A program made the position numbers and the translations under genes. From Streptomyces ficellus (lineage in GTDB: Bacteria > Actinomycetota > Actinomycetes > Streptomycetales > Streptomycetaceae), in NCBI RefSeq assembly GCF_030406405.1, contig NZ_JAUEPL010000034.1, forward strand, positions 1 to 64,000: 64,000 bases of DNA. Reading direction: 5' to 3'. The notes below the pieces were generated by a model, which saw only the letters and a program-made list of their open reading frames with translations, had not been told where the DNA came from and did no database searches. Shown in pieces: positions 37,318 to 44,651 of the stretch (its first letter is position 1; every line of letters starts with the position of its first letter).

Positions 37318-37338
37318 TGACGATAATCGTTTTCATTA
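37318..37338 (-). promoter_or_regulatory. Zur-box-like palindrome
   Basis: Read on the minus strand, TAATGAAAACGATTATCGTCA resembles the actinobacterial Zur box (TGAAAATGATTATCATTTTCA type), with AAACGAT/ATCGT half-sites. It lies 42 bases upstream of the operon's first start, where repression by zinc-loaded Zur would act. Confidence 0.7.
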
Positions 37339-37567
37339 AGAGAAGGCAAGGGGGATGCGGGGGCTTGTCGCTGACTGTGGAGGGGATGTGCCCCCCCATT
37401 AGGCCGATGCGTGACCAGAGTCGTGCCTCGATCGTGAGCGCCGAGCCACAGATGGCGTGCACGGGGGTATCGGGCGTGCCGCCTGAAGTTGTACGAGATT
37501 GAGCAGGCGTGACGGTGCGACCAGCGGCCGGGAAGAGGGGGCGACGGCTATGCCTGGTGGTCCACTG

Positions 37568-37870
37568 CTACTGCGAGGTGCTGCATCGGAGGCAGACGCC
37601 ACTGAGTTCCAAGGTGTGCTCCACGTCGGTGAATTGGAGGGACTCGCCGATGCGTTCAGCCCACCCCTCGACGATTTCGGTGTCGACGACCTGGCTGCAG
37701 CCGCACCCGCGGCAGATCACGTAGTGCTGGTGCCCTGCCGAGGACCGCCACCGGTACAGCCGCTCGCCATCCGAGTCCCGCACGGTGTCGAGTCGCCCGT
37801 TGTGGTCGAGCGCCTGGAGTGTGCGGTAGACGGTGCTCAGTCCCGTACGAGAAGCCCGTGAGCGGTGACA
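37568..37870 (-). pseudogene. Truncated Fur/Zur-family regulator
   Basis: Only the C-terminal two thirds remain. TGLSTVYRTLQALDHNGRL is followed by LYRWRSSAGHQHYVICRGCG, EIVEGWAERIGESLQFTDVE and HTLELSGVCLRCSTSQ. The structural-zinc cysteine pairs (CRGC, CLRC) and the regulatory HQH are present, but the N-terminal DNA-binding helices are gone. Upstream of about 37870 the frame turns into sequence antisense to a permease relic. It cannot be a working repressor as it stands. Confidence 0.82.
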
Positions 37871-37900
37871 AAGCGGCGTCCTGCTGGTCTTCGCCCTGTG

Positions 37901-38577
37901 ATGCCCGCCGCCACCGCCCAGACGCTCACCGCGCACCCCGCCGTCGGCATGGCCCTCGCGGTGCTCATCGGCCTGCTGGTCACCTGGGGTGCCCTGATCG
38001 TCGCCTACCACTCGACGTACCCCATCGGATTCTCCGTGACCACCTTCGCCTTCGGCGCGTACGTCTTCACCCGGCTCGGTGTCGCGTGGGCGCGAAAGTG
38101 CTGTTCGGTTCGATCTTCGGCCTGTCCGCCGACCAGGCACGGACGGCGGCGCTGATCGCCGCCGGCATCTGCCTGGCCATGCTCGCCATCGCACGGCCCC
38201 TGCTGTTCGCCTCGCTCGACAAGTCGATGGCCGCCGCCCGGGGCGTGCCGGTGCGGGTGCTGGGATTCGGTTTCCTCGCCCTGGTCGGCGCCTGCGCGGC
38301 GCAGGCCACCCAGGCAGTCGGGGCGCTGCTCCTGCTCGGCCTGCTCGCCGCCCCGGCCGGTGCGGCCATGCACCTGACCGACCGGCCCTACCGCGCCCTT
38401 CTCCTGTCCGCCGTCCTCGCCGTGGCGGAGATGTGGGCGGGGATCGGCCTGAGCTACGTGGTGCCGAAGCTGCCGCCGAGCTTCGCCATCATGGCCGCGG
38501 CCACTGTCGTGTACGCGGCCGCCTTCGTCATCGGCCGCCGACGGCGTGCGACCACACCGGTCGTGGCCGGGCCTTGA
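37901..38577 (+). pseudogene. Truncated and frameshifted ZnuB-type metal permease
   Basis: Homology starts abruptly at AQTLTAHPAVGMALAVLIG and runs through GALIVAYHSTYPIGFSVTTF. It changes frame near 38085-38095, then continues KVLFGSIFGLSADQARTAAL, LVGACAAQATQAVGALLLLG and LSYVVPKLPPSFAIMAAATV. The N-terminal third is absent. It lies head to head with the truncated zur-like gene, both lacking their 5' ends. This is the mark of one deletion removing the intervening start regions. Confidence 0.8.
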
Positions 38578-38655
38578 TTGCCGCCCACCTGCTCAAGGTT
38601 CACAATTGAGTCAGGTTGGGCATTCGGGGGCGCGTCTTCCGCGAAGGAGCGCCCG

Positions 38656-38967
38656 ATGCATCCCGCTGCTCTTGTCGGCGCCGCCGCCGGCCGCATGGCC
38701 CACTTCGCCGTCTCCGGCGTGATCGGTGGACTGATCTTCCGCGGAGCGGCCAAAGCCGCGCCCACGGTCAAACCCGCTGCCCGCAAGGCGCTCGTCGGCA
38801 GTCTCGCCGGTGGAATCGTGGCGGGCCGGTGGCTGGGCTCCGCGGCCGAAGAGGCCCGGCTCAAGGCGGGCGACATGCTCGCCGAGGCCCGCTCCTCGCT
38901 GGGCGAGGAGGCACCGCCACCGTCCGCCGTCAGCGTCGACGGGCACGACCACGACCACGAGCACTGA
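38656..38967 (+). CDS. DUF1490 family small protein with His-rich tail
   Basis: This 103-aa protein has a hydrophobic, glycine-rich N-terminal half (MAHFAVSGVIGGLIFRGAAK) and a basic middle. The tail GHDHDHEH could bind Zn, Ni or Cu. In mycobacteria, DUF1490 proteins are encoded beside metal-exporting P-type ATPases of the CtpC/CtpG group and may act as metallochaperones. Here the ATPase start follows after 2 bases. ATG 38656 has GAAGGAGC upstream. Confidence 0.83.
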   Translation: MHPAALVGAAAGRMAHFAVSGVIGGLIFRGAAKAAPTVKPAARKALVGSLAGGIVAGRWLGSAAEEARLKAGDMLAEARSSLGEEAPPPSAVSVDGHDHDHEH

Positions 38968-38969
38968 TC

Positions 38970-41159
38970 ATGTCCGACATCGCCGTCCGCTCCGTCGCTG
39001 CCGGCCGGGTACGGCTGACCGTGCCCTGGCTCCGAGCCCGGCCCGGCTGTGCCGGGCTCGTCGATGACCGGCTCGCCGACGTACGGGGCTTCCGGGCACT
39101 GCGGATCTTCCCCCGTACGGGAAGCGTGGTCGTCTGGGTCGCACCCGACCACCTGGACGTGGACCAGCTCGTGGCTGCCTTGGACGCGGCGCCACCCCCG
39201 AGCGCCGTGGCCAAACCCAGCCGCGCTATGCCCGACTCCTCCACCGGCGAGGTCGCCCGGCTGGTCGTCGGCGGAGCCGTCCTCGCCCTCGTGGCCGTAC
39301 ACCGGCTGCTGCTGCGCCGCCCGCCCTGGTCGGCCGGCGCTCCCCTCGGCGTTCTTCGCGTGGCCACCGTCTTCAGTGGGCTGCCCTTCTTCCGTGGCGC
39401 GCTCCATACCGTCCTGGGCCGCCGCTATCCCGGTACGGACACCCTGGTCACCGCCGCCACCCTGATCTCGCTGGTCCTGCGCGAGAACGTGGTGGCCCTG
39501 ACCGTGCTGTGGCTGCTGAACATCGGCGAGTTCCTCCAGACCCTGACGCTGCGCCGCACCCGGCGGGCGATCGAGGAGCTGCTGAGCGTCGGCGAGGAGC
39601 GGGTCTGGCTCGTACGGGACGGCGTCGAGGTCGAGGTGGCGCTGGAGGACGTCGCGACCGATGACCTGGTGGCCGTCTACGAGCACCACAGGATTCCCGT
39701 CGACGGCACGGTCGTCTCCGGTGAGGGCCTGGTGGACCAGGCGGCGATCACGGGCGAGGCCCTCCCCGTCTACGTACGCGAAGGCGCGGAGGTCTACGCG
39801 GGCACGATCGTCACCAACGGATCGCTCACCATCCGCGCGACCTCCGTGGGCCGCGACACCACCGTCGGCCGCATCATCAGCCGCGTCGAGGAGGCCCAGG
39901 CCGACCGCGCGCCCATCCAGACCGTGGCCACCCGCTTCACCCGCCGCTTCGTGCCGGTCTCCTTCGCGCTGGCGGCAGGTACGTACGCGCTCACGCGTGA
40001 CGCCCGCCGCGCCATGACCATGCTGCTCATCGCCTGCCCCTGCGCCGCCGGGCTCGCCACCCCCACGGCGATCAGCGCGGCCATCGGCAACGGAGCCCGC
40101 CACGGCACCCTCATCAAGGGCGGCACCCATCTGGAAGGCGTCGGGCGGGTCACGGCCGTGGTCTTCGACAAGACCGGCACCCTCACCCTGGGCCGCCCCC
40201 TCGTCACCAGCGTGGTCACCTTCCACGAGGAGTTCACCGCGGACGAGGTGCTGAGCCTGGCTGCCTCCGGCGAGCTGCATGCCCGCCACCCGCTCGCCGA
40301 CGCAATCGTCCGCCGCACTGAGGAACAGCACCTGCACATCCCGATCCACCAGGCGTGCGAGGTCGTTCTCGGCATGGGCATGCGGGCCGAACTGGACGGC
40401 AGCCGCCTGTTGGTCGGCAGCCCGGCACTGCTGCGTCAGCACGGTATGGAACTGCCCGACGCGGCTCAGCAGTGGACGGAACAATTGCGAGCCCAGGGCG
40501 AAACCGTCATCTGCCTGGCCCACGACGACGACCTGATCGGCATGCTCGGCCTGTCCGACGCCGTACGCGGCGGAGCCCACACCGTCGTCCGGCAGTTGGA
40601 GGACCTCGGCGTGCAGCGCATCATCCTGCTCACCGGCGACGCCCCCGAGACGGCCCAGGCGGTGGCCGACGCCCTCGGCATCACCGAGGTCCACGCCCAC
40701 GCCCTGCCCGAGGGCAAGCTCCAGCTGATCCGCGACCTCCAGGACGAAGGCCACCTGGTCGCCATGGTCGGCGACGGCACCAACGACGCACCCGCCCTGG
40801 CCCTGGCGGACGTCGGCATCGCGATGGGCGCGCACTCCTCCCATGTGGCGCTGGAGACCGCCGACATCGCGCTCGCGGGAAACGACCTTCAACAGGTCGC
40901 CGCCGTGGTGGAACTGAGCCGCCACACCCTGCGCGTCGTACGGCAGAACTACGGCCTGGCCATCGGCGTGAACCTGGTCGGCCTGGGCGCCGGTGCGGGC
41001 GGATCCATCAACCCGGTCGTAGCGGCCCTGCTCCACAACACCAGCAGCATCGCCGTGGTCGGCAACTCCGCCCGCCTGGTCAACCACACCCCGCGCCTGC
41101 CCAGCGAACGCGGACCCGCCCTGTACGCGGCGCCGATGGAAGACCGCCGAGTGATCTGA
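38970..41159 (+). CDS. Heavy-metal P1B-type ATPase, CtpC-like
   Basis: This 729-aa protein has a degenerate N-terminal HMA-like domain without CxxC (RSVAAGRVRLTVPWLRARPG). The membrane metal motif is CPC (C356-P357-C358 in LLIACPCAAGLATPT). Other motifs are TGEALP (actuator), D400 in FDKTGTLTLG, the HP motif in ARHPLADAI, and GDGTNDAPALALADVG. The lack of an N-terminal CxxC and the DUF1490 partner point to the Mn/Zn-type CtpC branch rather than copper export. It probably moves metal outward, for detoxification or loading of secreted proteins. Confidence 0.9.
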   Translation: MSDIAVRSVAAGRVRLTVPWLRARPGCAGLVDDRLADVRGFRALRIFPRTGSVVVWVAPDHLDVDQLVAALDAAPPPSAVAKPSRAMPDSSTGEVARLVVGGAVLALVAVHRLLLRRPPWSAGAPLGVLRVATVFSGLPFFRGALHTVLGRRYPGTDTLVTAATLISLVLRENVVALTVLWLLNIGEFLQTLTLRRTRRAIEELLSVGEERVWLVRDGVEVEVALEDVATDDLVAVYEHHRIPVDGTVVSGEGLVDQAAITGEALPVYVREGAEVYAGTIVTNGSLTIRATSVGRDTTVGRIISRVEEAQADRAPIQTVATRFTRRFVPVSFALAAGTYALTRDARRAMTMLLIACPCAAGLATPTAISAAIGNGARHGTLIKGGTHLEGVGRVTAVVFDKTGTLTLGRPLVTSVVTFHEEFTADEVLSLAASGELHARHPLADAIVRRTEEQHLHIPIHQACEVVLGMGMRAELDGSRLLVGSPALLRQHGMELPDAAQQWTEQLRAQGETVICLAHDDDLIGMLGLSDAVRGGAHTVVRQLEDLGVQRIILLTGDAPETAQAVADALGITEVHAHALPEGKLQLIRDLQDEGHLVAMVGDGTNDAPALALADVGIAMGAHSSHVALETADIALAGNDLQQVAAVVELSRHTLRVVRQNYGLAIGVNLVGLGAGAGGSINPVVAALLHNTSSIAVVGNSARLVNHTPRLPSERGPALYAAPMEDRRVI

Positions 41160-41240
41160 TGCCCGTGTGCTGAGCCGTGCGGTCAGCAGGACATGGGTTA
41201 GTCGGATGGACGGCGCCCGGAAAGCAATGAACTGCGAAGG

Positions 41241-41462
41241 GATCACCGCACGAGCGCTTCGATCATGCTGGAAGCCGGGGAGTCCGTCGTGACCTTGGCG
41301 CGGTGGCTCGGGCACTCCTCGCCCGCGATCACCCACGGTTACTATGCTCACTTCATGCCGGAGGCCGGCAGCAAGGGGCGCGGCACCATCGATGGATTGC
41401 TGGGGAAGCGGGGAGACCGGCACGCCGGTCGAAACTCCCCAGATCCTCCCCAGCGCCGTTGA
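41241..41462 (+). pseudogene. C-terminal stump of a tyrosine recombinase (integrase)
   Basis: Only the last 65-75 residues of a phage or integrative-element integrase remain. HRTSASIMLEAGESVVTLAR is followed by WLGHSSPAITHGYYAHFMPE and a tail GTIDGLLGKRG. The LGHSS histidine and the YYAHF tyrosine nucleophile survive, while the N-terminal and main catalytic parts are gone. It is direct evidence that a mobile element was once here. No att site or tRNA was recognised nearby. Confidence 0.82.
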
Positions 41463-41538
41463 CCGGCGATTGTCGCCTCTACGCCCCGAAGAAGCCGTCC
41501 GTGGACAGCAAGGCTGAAGAGATGGGTGGCCTGGGAAA

Positions 41539-42462
41539 GTGTTGGAAGAGGTCGTAGCGACCCGCTATGTCACGCCCCTGCGTGAGGGCGGCTCGCTCCC
41601 GGGGATCGTCGAGGCCGACGATCTCGGTACGTACGTCATGAAGTTCACCGGCGCCGGGCAGGGGCGCAAGACCTTGGTCGCCGAGGTCATCTGCGGTCAG
41701 CTGGCCCGCAGGCTCGGGCTGCGCGTCCCCGAGCTGGTCGCCATCCAGCTGGACCCGGTCATCGGCCTGGGAGAGCCCGACCAGGAGGTGCAGGAGCTCC
41801 TCAAGGCCAGCGGCGGCCTGAACCTCGGCATGGACTACCTGCCCGGCTCGATCGGCTTCGACCCGCTGGCCTACGCGGTGGACTCCAAGGAGGCGGGCCG
41901 GGTCGTCTGGTTCGACGCGCTGGTCAACAACGTGGACCGGTCCTGGCGCAACCCCAACATGCTGGTCTGGCACGGCGAACCATGGCTGATCGACCACGGC
42001 GCCACCATGATCTGGCACCACAACTGGCCGGGTGTCCAGACCTCGGTGGCCAAGCCCTACGACGCGACCGACCACGTCCTCGCGACCTTCGATCCCGACG
42101 TGGCCGCCGCGGCGACCGAGCTGGCCCCGCTGGTCACCGAGGAGTTGCTGACCGAGGTCGCCGCGGACGTCCCGGACGAGTGGCTGGTCGACGAGCCGGG
42201 CTTCGACACGCCCGAGGCGCTGCGCCGCGCCTATGTGGAGGCGCTGCTGCCGCGCGCCGCGACCATCCACGAGCGGATCACCCTCGGCGAGCGGACCGAG
42301 CGCAAGCCGTCCCAGGCCCCCGGGTGGCTGACCGACCACCTGACCCCCTGGCCGCACCCCACCAAGAACAGCAAGAACAGCAAGAACAGCGAGAACAGCG
42401 AGAACAGCGAGAACAGCGAGAACAGCGAGAACAGCAAGAACAGCAAGGACAGCGGCAAGTGA
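41539..42462 (+). CDS. HipA-like kinase family protein with repeat tail
   Basis: This 307-aa protein belongs to the short HipA-like kinase group. The nucleotide-binding lysine is in TYVMKFTGAGQGRKTLVAEV. The catalytic loop is NNVDRSWRNPNMLVWHGEPW, and LIDHGATMIWHHNW takes the place of the metal-binding DFG. The classical HipA N-terminal domain is absent. The tail (about 276-305) is ten KNS/ENS/KDS tripeptides made by a 9-nt repeat. Its stop overlaps the GTG of a DUF3037 gene. Ser/Thr kinase activity is expected from the motifs; the target is unknown. Confidence 0.83.
   Translation: MLEEVVATRYVTPLREGGSLPGIVEADDLGTYVMKFTGAGQGRKTLVAEVICGQLARRLGLRVPELVAIQLDPVIGLGEPDQEVQELLKASGGLNLGMDYLPGSIGFDPLAYAVDSKEAGRVVWFDALVNNVDRSWRNPNMLVWHGEPWLIDHGATMIWHHNWPGVQTSVAKPYDATDHVLATFDPDVAAAATELAPLVTEELLTEVAADVPDEWLVDEPGFDTPEALRRAYVEALLPRAATIHERITLGERTERKPSQAPGWLTDHLTPWPHPTKNSKNSKNSENSENSENSENSENSKNSKDSGK
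42364..42453. repeat. 9-nt in-frame tandem repeat, ten copies
   Basis: AAGAACAGC and GAGAACAGC units run 3 + 5 + 1, with a final AAGGACAGC. They are in frame inside the HipA-like gene. Length variation would change the tail without a frameshift. Confidence 0.95.
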
Positions 42463-42842
42463 GCGACCGGGACGTCTTCGAGTACGCGCTGCTGCGCGTC
42501 GTGCCGCGCGTCGAGCGCGGCGAGTGCTTCAACGCGGGCGTGGTGGTCTACTGCCGCGCCAAGTCCTTCGTGTGCGCCCGTACGCACCTCGACGAGGCCA
42601 AGCTGCTGGCGCTGGACCCCGAGGCGGACGTGGCGGGCGTACGGGCCGCCCTGCGGGCGGTGGAGGGCGTCTGCGAGGGCGGCGAACGCGCCGGGCAGGC
42701 GGCGGGCGACGACGCCGGGCGGCGCTTCCGGTGGCTGATCGCGCCACGCTCCACGGTGGTCCAGCCGGGGCCCGTCCACACCGGGCTGACCGCCGATCCG
42801 AAGGCCGAGGTGGAGCGGCTGCTCGACCGGCTGGTGCGCTGA
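42459..42842 (+). CDS. DUF3037 family protein
   Basis: This 127-aa protein starts VSDRDVFEYALLRVVPRVER, then GECFNAGVVVYCRAKSFVCA and RRFRWLIAPRSTVVQPGPVH, as in DUF3037. The frame begins with GTG overlapping the HipA-like stop as GTGA, so the two are translationally coupled. DUF3037 beside a HipA-like kinase is a recurring pair in bacteria. The relation of regulator, substrate or antitoxin to the kinase is unproven. Confidence 0.83.
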   Translation: MSDRDVFEYALLRVVPRVERGECFNAGVVVYCRAKSFVCARTHLDEAKLLALDPEADVAGVRAALRAVEGVCEGGERAGQAAGDDAGRRFRWLIAPRSTVVQPGPVHTGLTADPKAEVERLLDRLVR

Positions 42843-42867
42843 GTGACCGGGGGCACCCGGTGGGCCG

Positions 42868-42896
42868 TTGACACCGGGTGCCAGGGTCTCTAGCGT
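42868..42896 (+). promoter_or_regulatory. Consensus-like promoter for fabG
   Basis: TTGACA (42868-42873), a 17-base spacer and TAGCGT (42891-42896) match the principal sigma factor consensus, about 90 bases before fabG. Confidence 0.65.
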
Positions 42897-42986
42897 CTCG
42901 TCTGCTGAGGTACTAAGCGGTCGCTCACCGGCATGGACGTGCCGACGCGGCCGCCATCCAGGGATCCAAGGGCGAGGAGAACCAGC

Positions 42987-43748
42987 ATGTCCACCACCGA
43001 GCAGCGCGTCGCCGTCGTGACCGGGGCCGCGCGGGGCATTGGCGCCGCCACCGCGGTCCGGCTGGCGGCCGAGGGCCGCGCCGTCGCCGTACTCGACCTC
43101 GACGAGGCGGCCTGCAAGGACACCGTCGAGAAGATCACCGCGGCGGGCGGCAAGGCCATCGCCGTGGGCTGCGACGTGTCCGACAGCGCCCAGGTGGAGG
43201 CCGCCGTCTCGCGCGTCGCCGCCGAACTCGGCGCGCCCACCATCCTCGTCAACAACGCGGGCGTGCTGCGCGACAACCTCCTGTTCAAGATGAGCGAGTC
43301 CGACTGGGACACCGTGATGAACGTGCACCTCAAGGGCGCGTTCCTGATGGCCAAGGCCTGCCAGAAGCACATGGTGGACGCGGGATTCGGCCGGATCGTC
43401 AGCCTCTCCTCGTCCTCGGCGCTCGGCAACCGCGGCCAGGCCAACTACTCCGCCGTCAAGGCCGGACTCCAGGGCTTCACCAAGACCCTCGCCAAGGAGC
43501 TCGGCAAGTTCGGCATCACGGCCAACGCCGTGGCGCCCGGCTTCATCGTCACCGAGATGACCGCGCAGACCGCCGCGCGCGTGGGCATGGGCTTCGAGGA
43601 GTTCCAGGCCGCCGCGGCCACCCAGATCCCGGTGCAGCGCGTCGGCCGGCCCGAGGACGTCGCGAACGCGATCGCCTTCTTCACGGGCGACGACGCCGGT
43701 TTCGTCTCCGGCCAGGTCATGTACGTGGCCGGCGGCCCGCTCAACTGA
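42987..43748 (+). CDS. fabG: 3-oxoacyl-ACP reductase, FabG type
   Basis: This 253-aa classical SDR has the NADP-binding TGAARGIGAA and NNAGVLRDNLLFKM. Catalytic Ser and Tyr-x3-Lys are in SLSSSSALGNRGQANYSAVK, and the end FFTGDDAGFVSGQVMYVAGG is typical of FabG. It reduces 3-oxoacyl-ACP in fatty acid or polyketide chain elongation. ATG 42987 follows GAGGAGA. It is followed closely by a second SDR gene, probably in one operon driven from the promoter at 42868. Confidence 0.9.
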   Translation: MSTTEQRVAVVTGAARGIGAATAVRLAAEGRAVAVLDLDEAACKDTVEKITAAGGKAIAVGCDVSDSAQVEAAVSRVAAELGAPTILVNNAGVLRDNLLFKMSESDWDTVMNVHLKGAFLMAKACQKHMVDAGFGRIVSLSSSSALGNRGQANYSAVKAGLQGFTKTLAKELGKFGITANAVAPGFIVTEMTAQTAARVGMGFEEFQAAAATQIPVQRVGRPEDVANAIAFFTGDDAGFVSGQVMYVAGGPLN

Positions 43749-43765
43749 ACCGGGAGGTGACGGAC

Positions 43766-44533
43766 ATGACCGCACAGGAACTGCCCCCGCTGTCCGGCAA
43801 GGTCGCCCTCGTCACGGGCGCCAGCCGCGGCATCGGCTACGGCGTCGCCGAGGCGCTCGTCGCCCGTGGCGACCGCGTATGCATCACCGGCCGCGGTGAG
43901 GAGGCGCTCAAGGAAGCCGTCGAGAAGCTCGGCGCCGACCGGGTGATCGGCGTTCCGGGCAAGGCCCACGACGAGGCCCACCAGGCGCTCGCCGTGGAGC
44001 GCGCCATGGAGGCCTTCGGCCGCGTCGACTTCCTGATCAACAACGCGGGTACGAACCCGGTCTTCGGCCCGATGGCCGAGCTGGACCTGAACGTGGCCCG
44101 CAAGGTCTACGAGACCAACGTCATCTCGGCGCTCGGCTTCGCCCAGCAGACGTGGAAGGCGTGGCAGAAGGAGAACGGCGGTGCGATCGTGAACATCGCG
44201 TCGGTCGCCGGTATCGCCCCCTCGCCCTTCATCGGCGCCTACGGCATGAGCAAGGCCGCCATGGTCAATCTGACCCTGCAACTGGCGCACGAGTTCGCGC
44301 CGGGCGTCCGGGTCAACGCGATCGCCCCGGCCGTCGTGAAGACCAAGTTCGCCCAGGCCCTGTACGAGGGCAGGGAAGCCGAGGCGGCGGCCGCGTACCC
44401 GCTGGGCAGGCTCGGGGTGCCACAGGACATCGGGGGAGCCGCCGCTTTCCTCACCTCCGACCAGTCGGACTGGATCACCGGCCAGACGCTGGTCGTCGAC
44501 GGCGGAATTTTCCTCAATGCCGGAGTCGGTTGA
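43766..44533 (+). CDS. SDR family oxidoreductase
   Basis: This protein of about 255 aa has TGASRGIGYGVAEAL, NNAGTNPVFGPM, catalytic YGMSK in PSPFIGAYGMSKAAMVNL, and the C-terminal DWITGQTLVVDGG. It is FabG-like but its substrate is open. It lies 17 bases after fabG, with GGGAGG before ATG 43766; GTG 43757 is possible. The pair of tandem SDRs matches what I recall of Streptomyces gene order here. Confidence 0.9.
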   Translation: MTAQELPPLSGKVALVTGASRGIGYGVAEALVARGDRVCITGRGEEALKEAVEKLGADRVIGVPGKAHDEAHQALAVERAMEAFGRVDFLINNAGTNPVFGPMAELDLNVARKVYETNVISALGFAQQTWKAWQKENGGAIVNIASVAGIAPSPFIGAYGMSKAAMVNLTLQLAHEFAPGVRVNAIAPAVVKTKFAQALYEGREAEAAAAYPLGRLGVPQDIGGAAAFLTSDQSDWITGQTLVVDGGIFLNAGVG

Positions 44534-44651
44534 TCCCGATATTTCCGATAGCCGCAAAATGCCTCAAGTGCCCCACCAGGCCAGCACATTGACCTGGCGG
44601 GGCACTGCGGTATGGTCTGCCGACCCGTGGCTGAACGAGGAGAGTGCGCAC

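Noticed and set aside
29646..37338. Secondary-metabolite cluster suggested by a methyltransferase and exported proteins
   Set aside because: There is no biosynthetic core enzyme (PKS, NRPS, terpene or RiPP machinery), and the neighbours are metal transport genes.
38454..41423. 989-codon minus-strand frame opposite the P-type ATPase
   Set aside because: The plus strand carries all P-type ATPase motifs; the antisense frame has none of its own.
41160..41540. tRNA gene or att site near the integrase stump
   Set aside because: I looked for a cloverleaf or a TPsiC-arm duplicate and saw none.
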